Notes: generated by a model not told the origin, from the sequence alone. 64,000 bases of DNA from Chondrosia reniformis (GCA_947172415.1 OX359193.1:7124501-7188500), one strand, 5' to 3'; numbered from the stretch's first letter, positions 34,156 through 47,575 are shown. Made by a program: numbers and translations.

Positions 34156-36536
34156 CTGGTATGACTGCTGGAATTGCCATTCTTGCGGTTATAGTAATTG
34201 TTGAATCAGGAGTAATTATATCAATAGCAATTTATTGGAAAAGAAAACTGATTCAAGAGAAATGGGTTTCATTAAATATTCAAGGTATTGCATATAGATA
34301 TAGATATATACAGATAGACAGACAGATAGATATATGACACATATATATAGTGCAACTAATTCAGTAAATAAGTATATATTCACATAGTCTGTTCAAACTC
34401 AAAGTTTTTTTATCATTTAATCTAGAGCGATTTAGGCAACTCCAAACTAGAAGAAGAGATGCCTTTGAGCCACCTGATTCAGTTGAAATAGAAGATAAAT
34501 CACCCATAATAGGTTCTACAGATTTCAGAGTAACTACTCCCAATCAAAGAATTAGATTACCAGGTATGGGTGGAGATCATACAATGATTTCAGATGAGCT
34601 GAAGGAAGAAAAGAAGAAAGTAGCACCGCCAAATACAACACATGACAGTTATGATGATGTCTTGAGTGGTACTGTAACAACAACGGCTACCATAAATGAG
34701 CAATTATCAGTGCCTACTCATAAATTATACGAAGTAAGAAGTCGATCAGAATTTATGTATATACCTGCATGCATGAGAGTATTAAGGCAAAAAGCGAATG
34801 TTTCATAGAATATATATATAGCTCATGGGAGCATGCATGAAAAAATGACGTAATGCACATGAAATATAGTATCTTATGATATTGAATACTGCATGCATGA
34901 TCATATTAATTATAAGACATATTTTGTATATAGCTGTTTGCCCATTTTACCTATATATGTTATAGTATGTAGAGACAGATGCTTCTTCAAAGGTGTCTGC
35001 TAGTGAATACATGGAACCCATTGGCTCTCCAAAGAGTCTCTATAACAAGATTATTCATATGAAGTACTGTCAGTTCCTTGAGGATGATCTGAGGCTGGTG
35101 AACAAGCTGGGAGAAGGGGAGTTTGGGGAGGTACATATGGGACTTCTGAACTCAGGAGATACTGTAGCAGTGAAGAAGCTGAAGGTAGGTGGAGGAGAAG
35201 ATGAAAGGGATAAGATGCTTAAAGAAGCCTTCACAATGGCCCAGTTTTCACATCCTAATATTGTTAGACTCATTGGAATAACACAAGTTGAAAATGTAAG
35301 TGTGTGTGTGTAATATAGACAGCTGTACACAGTAACTATACCTAGTAACTATATGCAGTAACTTCTATCTACGTATATACAGTAACTTCTATCTATATGT
35401 ATGTAGGCAATGCTAGTCATGGAGTTTCTACCAAAAGGTGATTTGAGAACCTACTTGCAAGAATTAAATGAAGGGTAGGTCAAATATATATGACAGAGTA
35501 GAGTATATATATGTATATCATGTATTTGATGAGTCTTAATTGCTTTACATTGATATATGCATGGGGTTCATTTCTTAGACAAAAACATAATTTAGCTCAC
35601 CGGCTGTTGGCATTTTGCCTACAAATTTCTGATGCTATGTCCTATCTCTCGCAAAAGAAGTTTATTCACAGAGATCTTGCTGCTAGAAACATTCTCCTCA
35701 GCAAACACTTGAAATGCAAAGTATGTGAATACTCATGTATATCTAGACAAGGATGTGAACATGTACCTGTATATATACAATATAAGATTGCTGATTTTGG
35801 TATGTCACATAACATGCAAGAGGAGTACTACTACAAGCCCAAAGGAGGCCAGATTCCACTTAAATGGACAGCTCCAGAGGCACTTTTTTATCGCAAGTTT
35901 TCTACTAAAAGTGATGTTTGGAGCTTTGGAATGGTGATGTTTGAGATATGGTCACTTGGACATAAACCATTTGAAGATACGTCGACAGAAGAGGTATATA
36001 TGGTATAAGTTTCTATAGCAACCCATGTGAATCATCCATATAAATAAATACGTAGTGATTAAACTCCTATATGTACGTATAATGATTGCTGGTTCGTCCT
36101 ATTCCATGTTACTTGCAACACTGTAAAGTTGATAAAACTCCTCAAGTTGAGGACCTACTGTCAGCCACCTCCACCAGGATGCCCAAGAAAGATATATGAA
36201 ATTATGATAACCTGCTGGTAAGTTATGCAATACTGCTGGTAAGTTATGCAATATGTCGTCATATGAAATGATATATATACGAGTAATGTTCCACTACACC
36301 ATGCACATGTATATATTTACTTTAATTTTATGAAATTAAGCAATATCTCCAACCTCTTGTTTGACTATTATAGGAATCCAAGTTTCCATGATCGACCAGG
36401 ATTTACAGACCTAATTGAGAAGTTCAAAGAAATCACTGTAAACTGGAAAGCAAATCCTCCATCTGTTCTCAAACTGGGAAACCCTTTAAGAGAAAGCCAA
36501 TGCTTGTATGAAGACCTGCAGCATAGTTACCAGTAA
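34156..36536 (+). CDS. Receptor tyrosine kinase B (transmembrane and cytoplasmic part)
   Basis: Supported exons are 34156-34284, 34426-34733, 34966-35295, 35407-35474, 35579-35720, 35787-35993, 36129-36217 and 36374-36536 (stop TAA); all joins keep frame. The first encodes a transmembrane helix (AGIAILAVIVIVESGVIIS) followed by WKRK. A juxtamembrane region of about 125 residues carries HDSYDDVL, HKLYE and SEYMEP. The kinase domain has [26 protein letters not shown] and PLKWTAPEA, and ends with CPRKIYEIMITCW. The tail contains CLYEDL. Kinase exon boundaries and phases match kinases A and C. The extracellular exons upstream are not resolved, so the feature is 5' incomplete. Kinase C starts only 175 bp after the stop. 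Confidence 0.83.
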
Positions 36537-36711
36537 TTATATCCAACCTTATTGACTTATTAGTAAAGAAAAACACACATACTTTTGATTTATATTAAGT
36601 GATGACGTGTCTATCTCACCACGAAGCCTTATATACGAGATTTACTGTTAGATCAAAGTTATAGTCTGTAAGTTCCAGTTGACGACAAAGTTGCACGAGT
36701 TCGCCTCGACA

Positions 36712-39700
36712 ATGCTGGTACCGGTAGTATTGAAAATCATTTTATTCTTACGTGTAATTCACCGAACCTCCACCCAAGGTAAGACTAGACTTATGTACTA
36801 TATAAAATTTAGTTTTAATTGTTTTCTTCTCTTGTTCTCCTAAAGAATTATCATCGTGTTCAGCGTGGCCACTTAAACAGGAGCAAATTATCACAAGTAA
36901 GGTATTCACTTGTGAGGGGGAAATTAAAGGAGTCATAAACTGTGACTACACTTATATGAATCCACAAATGCAAGTGATGATTTGGAAGAAACACTCTAAT
37001 TGGACTCTTAGCACTATTCATTCTTCCACCGAAACCGTATATTACTCTACTTTTTCAGTATTTGACTCTGCAATACCCTATAACGAAGGAGATTTTCTTG
37101 GTTATTTAATTTCTCAAACCGGAGGTGTTACTGATCCGTAAGTCTATACGTATATATGTTAATAAGCAATCTATAATACTACCGCGAGTATATGTATGTA
37201 TACGTAGCTATATTAAATTGCAGAAATAATAGCATTCTTTATTATATTTTGTCAATGTAAGATTATTACTTGACGTTTTCTTTTTATATTGTTTAGCTGC
37301 CAGCTGGAAATGGTCACATTCTTAATAGGGACTAGTAGTGTGGACATTCGAGAAGAAATTTGTTCAAATAAATATGCAACAGCAATAATTGTGACTGATG
37401 GTGAGTGTGTAAAGCTTAGCTTTAGCATATTAGGAGAATCTGTATAGCTGTAGATTCCATATGGTGCAATATAAGATGTGTGAGACTGATATTATTTGAT
37501 TGGACAAGCTACCAAATTAATATACGTTATTGTGTATATACATGTAGACTGCTACAGTGAGGTAAAGACAGAAACAGAGGCCACAAATGTATCACCCTCA
37601 GAGACAGTGTCTGCTCCATCTTCTTCACCTGCATCACCAGAAACTTGTTCTACAACTAATAACAGCACTAATAATGAAATTATTGGAGCTGTCAAAAAAT
37701 CAAATAATCAGCCAATTGGGCTCATTGTGGCTGTCGTAATCCTTGTAATACTACTGGTTGTTCTCAGCATTTCATGTTGTATCATTTGGATCATTTGTAT
37801 TAAATTGGGTAGAGTCCAGCTATGTGTAAAGGAGAACCATTATGACCCAACTGGTGAGTCATGCTTTATCACATGATACCAAAAACCTTTATGTATGACA
37901 TGTATACATGTCCTGTATCTTCATCCAAAGCTCTCTTCAGGTTTAGTTCCCCTATAGGCTCTTTTACAGAATAGGCATAGCATGTAGGAAAATGGTACCT
38001 TAGATTTTTCATGTAATGTACATAAAACAGCTTTTGTTATTGCACCTCATAAATTAAATTATGTGTATACTATCAAAAGTGCTATTTCCTAAATCTTCTA
38101 TAGAAACTGTCTAATCCTTTGTCTTATATGTATACGTATATGTAAATTATCCTGTTTACCTTACTATGAGAACATAAATACATACTTATATTCTCTTGAC
38201 CAGATTGCTTACCATTATCTAATGACAATCAAGCCAGAAGTACAGCAGTTCAGTCTGGTATACTCTACTCAACAATCTATGAGTCACCACTTGGAGATGG
38301 ACATGATGGCACTTTTCACAGAGAGCAAAACACTACACGAACAGTATGTGTGCATACGTACATATATAAATTTGCAGCTACCTTGTCTTATATACCTTTT
38401 CACTATTTCATATGCTGTTTATTAATTTCCATCTGGAAGCCATTGTATAGTGGGCTTCCATTGATCAATTAAATGGCTTCTTCTATATACCATACTTAGA
38501 GTACTGCTGCACTTTCTGATACATATTTAATGAATAGTCTATACCTATATATATATGTGTGTATTACAGTCTACCTACATATTTATTATGTATATGTATT
38601 ATACGCAGATATGCATCTTTTATATACACTTATTTATTTATATTGCACTTCCTACTTCCATTTCCTGTCACTTAGCTGAACCTGACAGGTAGTGCTTATA
38701 CATTCTCTTATTACAGCATGAAAATGGCAGTAACAGAGCATATAACAATGAAAATATTGTAAGTGAATATCGTATATAGCTGGAAAATTTGGCAGGGATT
38801 TTAATTTGACAGTTTTGTGCATGCATGATCTCCAAGATAATCAACAAATTTAAATCCTCAACATTTTCATTAGGATTCTATGGAGAATAACTATGAGGTT
38901 GCCAATGAAGCCATATATTGGGAACCTCAGAACACTTTGGAAGGCATTTACAGCCAAATATCTGATGAAAGATTTTTTCATATCAAGAGACAATCAATAA
39001 GTACCAGTGTTCTTCTGGGAGAGGGGCAGTTTGGGCTGGTATACAGGGGGGGGTGGTTACACATGTCCACTACATACACTGTAGCAGTGAAGATATTGAA
39101 GGAGACTGCCACAGAAGATGAAAAGGTGAAATTCCTTCAAGAAGCAGTCACTATGGGACAGTTTGATCACCCACACATAGTCAAATTATTTGGAATGGTA
39201 ACTACTACAGATCCAGTAAGTTAATATTTGTCATCTGATAATTTATATATACACCCGATTGCGATTAATTGTAAATATATATACTGTTTTTGTTTTTCAG
39301 CCAATGCTCATTATGGAATACCTTGCCAATGGAGATTTAAGAAGTTATTTACTGAAAATAAGGTGAGAAGTTTATTTCTTATATTATTTTAATAATAACA
39401 ACTGAGATTTGATAATCTTATTACAGAGCTAATCACATTGCAATAGTTCCTTTGAAATTGTTGCAATTTTGTCAGCAAATAGCAAGTAGCATGTCATATC
39501 TCTCAGCTAAGCGATTTGTCCACCGTGATTTAGCAGCAAGAAATATCCTTTTGGATGACAATTGTCATTGTAAGGTCAGTCATGATATCAGTATGTGCAC
39601 TCCATGACTTCACTCTGATCTCATCATCCTCTGAAGGTGGGTGATTTTGGTATGTCACATGACATGCAAGAAGACTACTATTACAAGCCCAAAGGAGGCC

Positions 39701-40346
39701 AGATTCCAGTTAAATGGACAGCTCCAGAGGCCATTTTATATCAAAAGTACACTACCAAAAGTGATGTTTGGAGCTTTGGAATGGTGATGTTTGAGATATG
39801 GTCACTTGGACATAAACCATTTGATGATATGACAGTAGAAGAGGTACAATTGTGTGTCACAGCCTATATATATGTTCCTGCATGTATAAACAATATATAT
39901 AGCCCTGTGCCCATAACCATAACTATTTGGCATCTTTTACTTTGCTTTTTTGTATAACATGGGCACATTAAAATAATAATAAATAAATATAATAACTTTG
40001 ATACTCACTATAATTTATGACAATTCAGTTAATTGCAATCTTTAAGAGTGGCTACTGTCAGCCTCCTCCTCCTGGTTGTCCTAAGAAGATTTATGAGATC
40101 ATGGTTCAGTGCTGGTGAGTTAGACTCACTGCTTGGAATGTGACCTAACTCTTCCATTTACTCCATTTCCTTAACAGGAACCCTGACAGTCATGTCAGAC
40201 CTAGCTTCCATGACATTGTAAATCTGTTTGAAGGAGATCAAAGGGAGCTCTTACAAATTGATCCAGAGAGGTCAGGAAACCTGGGAGAGGCCTTACAACT
40301 GACCTTTAACCTTTATCCAGACCTTCAAAAGACATATTTTTCCTGA
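36712..40346 (+). CDS. Receptor tyrosine kinase C (complete)
   Basis: Twelve exons: 36712-36778, 36846-37137, 37297-37400, 37548-37853, 38204-38343, 38717-38758, 38874-39215, 39301-39362, 39427-39574, 39637-39843, 40029-40114 and 40178-40346, totalling 1965 nt (654 aa). The start has a hydrophobic signal peptide ([16 protein letters not shown]). The ectodomain of about 200 residues has Cys pairs and N-glycosylation sites but no domain I recognise; a Ser/Thr-rich stalk precedes the transmembrane helix ([17 protein letters not shown]). The juxtamembrane part has STIYESP, YNNENI and [13 protein letters not shown]. The kinase has [25 protein letters not shown] and PVKWTAPEA and ends at [13 protein letters not shown]. 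It should phosphorylate tyrosine at the plasma membrane; the ligand is unknown. Confidence 0.88.
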
Positions 40347-41167
40347 ACATGTACATATAGACTCAAACTCAACTGAATGTCAATGCTGACACCAAGTATT
40401 AGTTCATATCAGTTCATTTGATAGAGTTGCATCACAAAATGTACATTAAATTCTGGTATATGAATTTATAATGTATGGTGAGTGAAAGGGCAGGTATTTT
40501 TAAACATCAAAACTTCCCAAACTCACTTGACATGCCTTATAGATGTCCATGAATGATGACACCAAGTATTAGCTTCATATATCATATATAGATCTAGATT
40601 TGCACTATATAAATGTACATTAAATTCAGATATATAACTTAATTATGGAAAGAGATAGGGCAAGTGCCATACTGAGGTTTAGAAAATTTGATGCAATAAA
40701 CTATAAAATATTAACATTAGTATCTGATCTAGATCTATCTCTGTCAGTACATTACTCTCTCATGCTAGAATTTAAGTTTGTCTGTGCAGACGCCTAACAA
40801 ACAGACATTAATATCGTACAGGTGATAAATATTGGATCTTACACTCTCCTCCAAATTTCTGTATCTTGAAAAGTCATTCTACATCCATCAAGACACATAC
40901 AGGCATTTATCCATTTTGTTCAATTTTTAGATGGGTCACTAAAACTGCATACGAGTGTAAAATTGCTTGTAACGACTCACTGGTCTGGAATTAGAGAGAA
41001 ATAATTTGACAATTTCTCAAAATTACGTGGGACCAGAAAGTCGTTCTCCTCGACCTATCAAGACACTTACAGGATTTTTTCTGCTTTCCCCAGTTTCAAA
41101 ATGAACCAATAATGCTGCATATGTGTTTAAACCAATTCACTGCCCTGGAAATAACAAAAAATAAGCA

Positions 41168-42070
41168 CAAAAAGTGCTTAAGTCACTTTTTGCTCTAAGC
41201 ACCGGCAAGCCCCAAACTGACAGTTAAGGGGGTCCAGGTGTCTGCCAACTGTCCTACGCCCATCTTATAAGCTTGCCGGTGCTTACGTAAGTCACTGTTT
41301 GCTCTAAGCACCGGCAAGCCCCAAACTGACAGTTAAGGGGGTCCAGGTGTCTGCCAACTGTCCTACGCCCATCTTATATGCTTGCCGGTGCTTAAGTCAC
41401 TTTTTGTTCTAAGCACCAGCAAGCCCCAAACTGACAGTTAAGGGGGTCCAGGTGTCTGCCAACTGTCCTACGCCCATCTTATAAGCTTGCCGGTGCTTAC
41501 GTGAGTCACTGTTTGCTCTAAGCACCGGCAAGCCCCAAACTGACAGTTAAGGGGTCCAGGTGTCTGCCAACTGTGCTACGCCCATCTTATAAGCTTGCCG
41601 GTGCTTAAGTCACTGTTTGCTCTAAGCACCGGCAAGCCCCTAACTGACAGTTAAGGGGTCCAGGTGTCTGCCAACTGTGCTACGCCCATCTTATAAGCTT
41701 GCCGGTGCTTACGTAAGTCACTGTTTGCTCTAAGCACCGGCAAGCCCCTAACTGACAGTTAGGGGGGTCCAGGTGTCTGCCAACTGTGCTACGCCCATCT
41801 TATATGCTTGCCGGTGCTTAAGTCACTTTTTGCTCTAAGCACCGGCAAGCCCCAAACTGACAGTTACGGGGGTCCAGGTGTCTGCCAACTGTGCTACGCC
41901 CATCTTATAAGCTTGCCGGTGCTTAAGTCACTTTTTGCTCTAAGCACCGGCAAGCCCGAAATTGACAGTTAAGGGGTCCAGGTGTCTGCCAACTGTCCTA
42001 CGCCCATCTTATAAGCTTGCCAGTGCTTAAGTCACATTTTAAATTTGCTCTAAGCACCAGCAAGCACTAA
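41168..42070. repeat. Tandem array of palindromic hairpin units (8 full copies)
   Basis: Each 89-90 bp unit starts TAAGCACCGGCAAGC and ends with its exact complement GCTTGCCGGTGCTTA. Full units begin at 41196, 41305, 41410, 41519, 41623, 41731, 41836 and 41941, with partial units at both edges. Linkers of about 15-20 bp contain AGTCACT(T/G)TTTGCTC. The centre carries AACTGACAGTT and GGTCCAGGTGTCTGCCAACT. Copies differ by a few substitutions. Other GGTGCTTA palindromes occur just downstream at 42525-42564. Confidence 0.93.
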
Positions 42071-42524
42071 CATAACAGTTAAGTGTATTCAGGTGTCTAT
42101 CAATCAAAGCAACCAAAAGCACCATCCTATGCTACGTATACACGATTAATTTGTACCTATCTACTTTTATCATCAGTCATCTTGCTATTATTATGATCAT
42201 GGTAGACACTGAAGATCAGCACAAATTCAACACTTTTCTGACCTAAACGGATTAAAACAAAACTGTCTACATCGTCGTTCAAGGTTTCGTTCCATTTACA
42301 AGCCTAAATACAGAAGTAAAAGCTTTAATCATCGCTTGAAGAACAGCTAGACCCCGGGCTAGTAATAGAACCTTCAAACATAATGCCTTCCAAAATCTAT
42401 TGTTCTTCCTCTAAGTCAACTCTGGATTTGCTGCAGGCCATTAAAGAAAGAAAATACAAACGGAACACCTCGAGTAACTTGGCGTGAGTATGCTAACTCC
42501 GTTGTTACTTATAATATATTTGAC

Positions 42525-42564
42525 GGTGCTTAACCACTTTTGTATACTAAAGTGGTTAAGCACC
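42525..42564. repeat. Perfect 16-bp hairpin
   Basis: GGTGCTTAACCACTTT and AAAGTGGTTAAGCACC flank an 8-nt loop TGTATACT. The outer GGTGCTTA/TAAGCACC matches the tips of the hairpin array. Confidence 0.9.
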
Positions 42565-42839
42565 AGGATTAATATAATAAACTATAACGCTATTATTGTA
42601 TAAAATGTTAAGCACCAGCCATACTTAGGAACTGAATATATAGTGCATATTTATAACTAGTCTATTTCCACTTCCACCACCACCGCGCTGGTGGCAGAGT
42701 GATGCGAGAGAGAAGCGTATAGAATAAAAGGAAGCTTCTGGAATTAGATCAATTACAACGGTAATCAGTTTTTTTTCCTTTTTTCTCTTTAGCATTTCAC
42801 AACGTAGTTGCATATAAATAGTCCATTTTAACATGACCA

Positions 42840-43380
42840 TTCAGGCCTGCCAGCGTGGAGCCTCGAGTTAGGAAGTAAGTCCTAATTCGTTGGCTTGGCA
42901 GTGTCTAGGTTCCGTAGCTGCCCTGTATCGGTTGGTGCCATGGGGATGTGCTCACCAATTATCGATTTATCGATACAACGGAACCCGGGGAGGGATAAGG
43001 CCGGTTCTGTCACTCCGTGACTACCAAAGCCGAAACTGCACCAGTTAGGCGTTACCAACGATCCTGGCCCCAGACGACCAGCGATGGAAGGACGGCTCGC
43101 ATTGTGGATGGTAACGTGAACTCCCTGCGTCGAGCAAAATCCAAGTCACACCTCCTCGTGGTGCTCGACGGTAACAGCAGTCTCTGCTGGCTAACGTGAC
43201 TGGTTGTTTTCTTTTTTCTTATCGTCAGTATATCGCGATATTTGTTGTAACCCACTGAGAATGGACGTTTTTCTCTTTTTTCCTTATCGTTAGCATATCG
43301 CGATATTTGTTGAAGGGTCTGGGAACCGATCGAGTTCCAAACACGCTTGGGTCGTTTTTTCTTCTTTTTTCTCGTTGTGA
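42840..43380. other. CpG-rich unclassified block
   Basis: The base composition is clearly richer in G+C than the neighbours. It contains the inverted pair GGTTCCGT / ACGGAACC around ATCGATTTATCGAT, and a tandem pair of TATCGCGATATTTGTTG preceded by TTATCGT. It may be the untranslated end of a mobile element; no coding domain was recognised. Confidence 0.4.
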
Positions 43381-43744
43381 AATGTAAAATTAATATTGAA
43401 GAGAATCAAAAAAACTTATTACAGGATGTAGACTATATTTTTACTCTTACTTTATTTTACAATTTACTTAGGAAAAATTCAAACATTTAATAAATATCAT
43501 ACAAAGTTAAAGCAGCCTGTACTGGTACTGAAAAATGTGTTTAAGTGCAGGTAATGTTTCTGTGGTCCTATGAATATCATTATATCTCATGAATATGATT
43601 ATTTGCAAGGGTAATATATGCAGTGCATATAAACATATATAGTTGCTTGCCACTTCATAATGTCCTCAATGACAATAAAGAATTACAGTGTAACATAAAC
43701 ATTAACATCAATGAAAAGCTTAATAGGCTATCCAATTACACGTT

Positions 43745-46700
43745 CTAATTATTGTTCACCATATCGGGCCAATCATCAGGGCTCTTAGTAGCAGTACGTG
43801 GCGTTCTTTTTTGTCTCTGTGGTAGTGGCTTCTGAGCTGAAGGTTCTCCTGAGCCACCAGTGTTGCTGGGACTTGGTTGTCCTTGTTGCTTGCCAGTGTG
43901 TGGGGGAGGGTTGGACCTCCCTGGTCTATTGGACTGGTAGTGTTGGCCCTGTCTGGATGATTGATGGCTTGTTGCTTGGTTACCCTGGCCCTGCCCACCA
44001 TCCCTCCTCCCATAGCCTCCACCTCCTCCCCTCATTCTTCTCCGATAGGGGGGCTTATTCCCTCTGCCCTGCCTCCTGGAGTCAGAGGTCTCATCGTCAT
44101 TGCTGTAGACATTTGGACTTTCATCTTCTTCCTCATTCTCATCTGATTCACGAGTGCCATTGACCATTGCTGCTGGCACATTTTTGGGCTGATCCAGAAT
44201 TGGTGCCAACTTGGTAACGTCTACGTGGCAGAAGAGAAAGCAGGGTTGAACTGATTCAAATAATCACCTTTTCCCTAAAGATTTGTTTTTAATCATACCA
44301 CATACCATGTTTAACGGTCTCTGAAGTGCCTCTGCTAGAAGTTGACCTGCCCTGCGTTCTCCTGGAGGGTGGTGGATAGCTGGTTGGTAAATTATCCTGT
44401 TTAAGTCTGTTGAGCTGGTGATCCAGTTCTTCTCTGTTATCAATAAGTTTCTGGATATCCTGCAAGTCTTCCATGAGGTACTCCACCATCAACTTGGCAT
44501 TACAGATGCTCTTCTTCAAACCGATAAAGGTAAAAGGCACCTATTTGTTCAGAATGTGAAATAGAAATTAAAAATGTAAACATCCATTCAGGTTGACAAG
44601 TTACTACAAAATACAGCCTGTCAGAGAGTTCGATTTGGTTAGTACATAAACATGTAGTCCAATATAGTGGAAGGTTAGTTGCCAAACTTCACCTCTGCGG
44701 AAGTATCAATATTTCTTTCCTTTGCTTCTTCATCACCTAGTATCTTCACATTCACCACTCCAGATTTGTCCATGATGTCCTGGATGACCTGACCCTTCTT
44801 CCCAATCACCTTAGCTGCAGCAGAGAGAGAGAGACAGAGTGTTGTGCAATCAGAGAGAGGAGAGGTGGCTGAATAGAGAAGCAGGCAGATGGTAATATTT
44901 ACCAGCTAAAATTCTTGGAATTAGCATCTCCTCTGCAGCAAATTCCAACATGTCCCTAGCTTTCTTAATTGCTTCTTTTGTCTGTCAAACATACAGATGT
45001 ACACACATGAAATTACAAGGTGCTAAATAAAATCTACATTTTTAACTCTACCATGAAAATAATATGCTTCAGAGAATCTTACTATATAAAACAAATTGAC
45101 ACAAGTTTTATAAAGGAATGCACAATAATAAGTGAAAGAAACTGCCAGAGCCATACAGTGACATCTTCACTCACTTCTCCTGCTATTGCAATACTCTGCA
45201 TAGAGTCATTGATGGTTATTTGCACTATTCCATCCAACCGTCGAGCGGCCTGTAGTGTGGCTCCCTTGACCCCGATCACCAACCCAAAGAGGTCGCTGGG
45301 CACGTAGAAGGTCTCGCTGTAGTGCGATTTATGGGTCACCTGATCTCTCATTTTCTAGAATAAAGTAACATTACTTGAATAGTGAGAACAAAATACAGAA
45401 ATTTGAATCTTTGCAAATATGCAGCATAAACGCTTTAGCTACTTGTCCAAAACATGACAATTGGATAGGGCGTTGTAATAAACTGGCTTATGTGAATAAC
45501 CAAAGTTCCCTTAATTACATTTGTCAATCAACCCTATTCTATTTTAAGACAAATATATTGCTGAGAGTCAAAATCACAGGAAATGGCATCCCAGCCAAAA
45601 TTAACTTTGTTCCATTAAACATATAGAGAATGTGTACAAGTTTGAACAAAATCCTATTCTTTATCAAAATAAGATAAATAAAGAATATGGCTCCATATAC
45701 ACTTTTACCATATGAAAATACATGATGGCCATTTTATACAATTTCTACAGCAGTCATATACATATCAAAAGATGGGTCCACAATGGAAAGAAACTTTCTA
45801 CATCTGAGCAGTGACTCACTAGACACTAGCTAGGTCGAGGGGATACTCTGAACACTGTATGCAATGCCTACAGAACTGAAGTGCCTCACTTCAAGCTTTT
45901 TTGAAGTTTCTTCATTATGTGAGGACAGTAACCCTTTAGTCTTGATATTCCTAAAGTGGATGTCGATTAATAGTTTGGCCTTCTCCAAGGCCTCAGTGGT
46001 TGTGGACAGGATAAGAAGAGTCTTTTCCTTCTCCTCATACCTAACCATAAGAGCATTGATCTTCTCCTTAAACTTTTGGTGAACATCAGGTATGGTACAG
46101 CTGTTTAATCAGAGAAGGAACATTTAACGAACCTTTACAGAGCTACATGCATAATACATACAAACATATTAGCTACATACTGTACAATATGTCAACTTAC
46201 AAAGCCTGAGTGTCCTCTGGAACTGCAAACACCTCCTTAAAGAAGCTGTCTGCCTTCAGAGGTGGACTGTAATAGGACAACGCAAGCAATTACTTAATTA
46301 AAGATGCTATATACCAGATTCACATGTACGTATATACTGATAATACATTTGATTCAAACATACCCTATACCCAATACAGTGAACTACATAACCTGACTGT
46401 ACAAAGACCGACCATAGACCAGACATGTAAAATTGACTATTGAGACATAAAAGCTGTGTAGAAATGCCCATCTTTGACCATGATTTTCCTTTAACCAATC
46501 TTACAAAGGTGAAACAAAAACTATCCACACTGAAATGTGGCCTTTGAAACTAACTTTGGGTTTGCAGAGCGAAGATTACTGATGTCCACAATATCCGAGT
46601 ATGTGTGAGTTTCATCTGCAAATTCTACCACTACAAGTTCACCTTTGACCTTTGTGACCTTTCCGAACCACCACCCTGAGGGTTCACCCTCTTGGTGGGG

Positions 46701-47361
46701 CAGAAACACCTCCACCTCACTACCAGGCTGAAGGGCTACCTCCTCGGATCCATCCGGAGGGAGACGTACATTTGCCAAGTCTGTTGCTGTATTTCTCATC
46801 CATCTAGGTGCAGTAGACAAGTGTTGAGACAATTCACATGCGATAAATGAAAGGGTTAAAAGCACTAGATCAGTAGACACCAATTGCTTGAGGATATCAC
46901 GCGCACCATACACATCATTTTCCAGTTACATTTACTGATTAATATCTTAGAGTACAAACATTATTTCACAAGAGGGGATGACATCTGATGGTTGAACACC
47001 AAGACACTGGACTCTACTCTACTTATCCACCAACAGGGCTGTCAAGAAGACATAGTATGAAACTTACTCATCTCGAAATGAGACTGTCGCCTTGTTTCTT
47101 TCCAAGTCAAAGTCCACCAGGCTTGCCTACAAGGAAGAAAGTCTGTCTAGTAAAAATGACATAGTGATGGCTCAAGAAGGACGAAAACGATATGATTTGC
47201 ATTAGGGGTGTAACTGGTCTTCACATGGCGGTTAGGTCCAGTGCGCCATTAACCCCAAATCTGATTAAGAATGACTTAGTTTAATAGTCCATAAGACAAC
47301 TTACTGGATAAAACGCTCCACATATAGCCGGGAGCATAACCTCGACTGGATATCCATCCAT
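43745..47361 (-). CDS. FXR1: FMR1/FXR family RNA-binding protein
   Basis: Ten exons on the minus strand: 47305-47361 (ATG), 47068-47126, 46555-46803, 46201-46266, 45890-46100, 45175-45354, 44903-44981, 44693-44814, 44306-44540 and 43745-44220 (TAG), giving 577 residues. Two N-terminal Tudor/Agenet-like domains (PVEVMLPAICGAFYP; WWFGKVTKVKGELVVVEF, then NLRSANPK) precede a KH0-like region, KH1 (LFGLVIGVKGATLQAARR) and KH2 (KVIGKKGQVIQDIMDKSGVV). PFTFIGLKKSICNAKLMVEY matches the conserved block after KH2, and the tail has an RGG box (RRRMRGGGGGYGRR). The family binds mRNA and ribosomes and controls translation. A sponge gene is expected to be a single FMR1/FXR1/FXR2 pro-orthologue, so the symbol denotes the family only. 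It is divergent from RNASEH2B. Confidence 0.92.
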
Positions 47362-47575
47362 TTCGCTTCTTGAAGATTACTACTGTATTTCTAAGAAATG
47401 TTCAACTAACTATTAGGTTTTAGTATAATTGCAGCCATGTAAATTGTGTATAAGTGTGTCATACGTGTTGCAAATTAGCAATTGGTTAGGCTATATTACC
47501 AATATAAAATGGTGACATGTTACCGCCCACTCGTGCCCCAGCGGAATTCTTTCCCGCGTAAATTCGAGGCTTACA
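47362..47575. promoter_or_regulatory. Bidirectional promoter, FXR / RNASEH2B
   Basis: 214 bp separate the two divergent start codons. The RNASEH2B side is CpG-containing (GCCCCAGCGGAATTCTTTCC, then CGCGTAAATTCG). No TATA box is evident near either start. Confidence 0.55.

Larger units (their letters stand above)
40347..43744. other. Intergenic, RTK-C to FXR: repeats only
   Basis: The content is a diverged tandem duplication (about 40385-40690, marked by GACACCAAGTATTAG), the hairpin array 41168-42070, a 40-bp perfect hairpin (42525-42564) and a CpG-rich block (42840-43380). No gene is supported; the short open frames in the CpG-rich block have no recognisable family. Confidence 0.6.
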
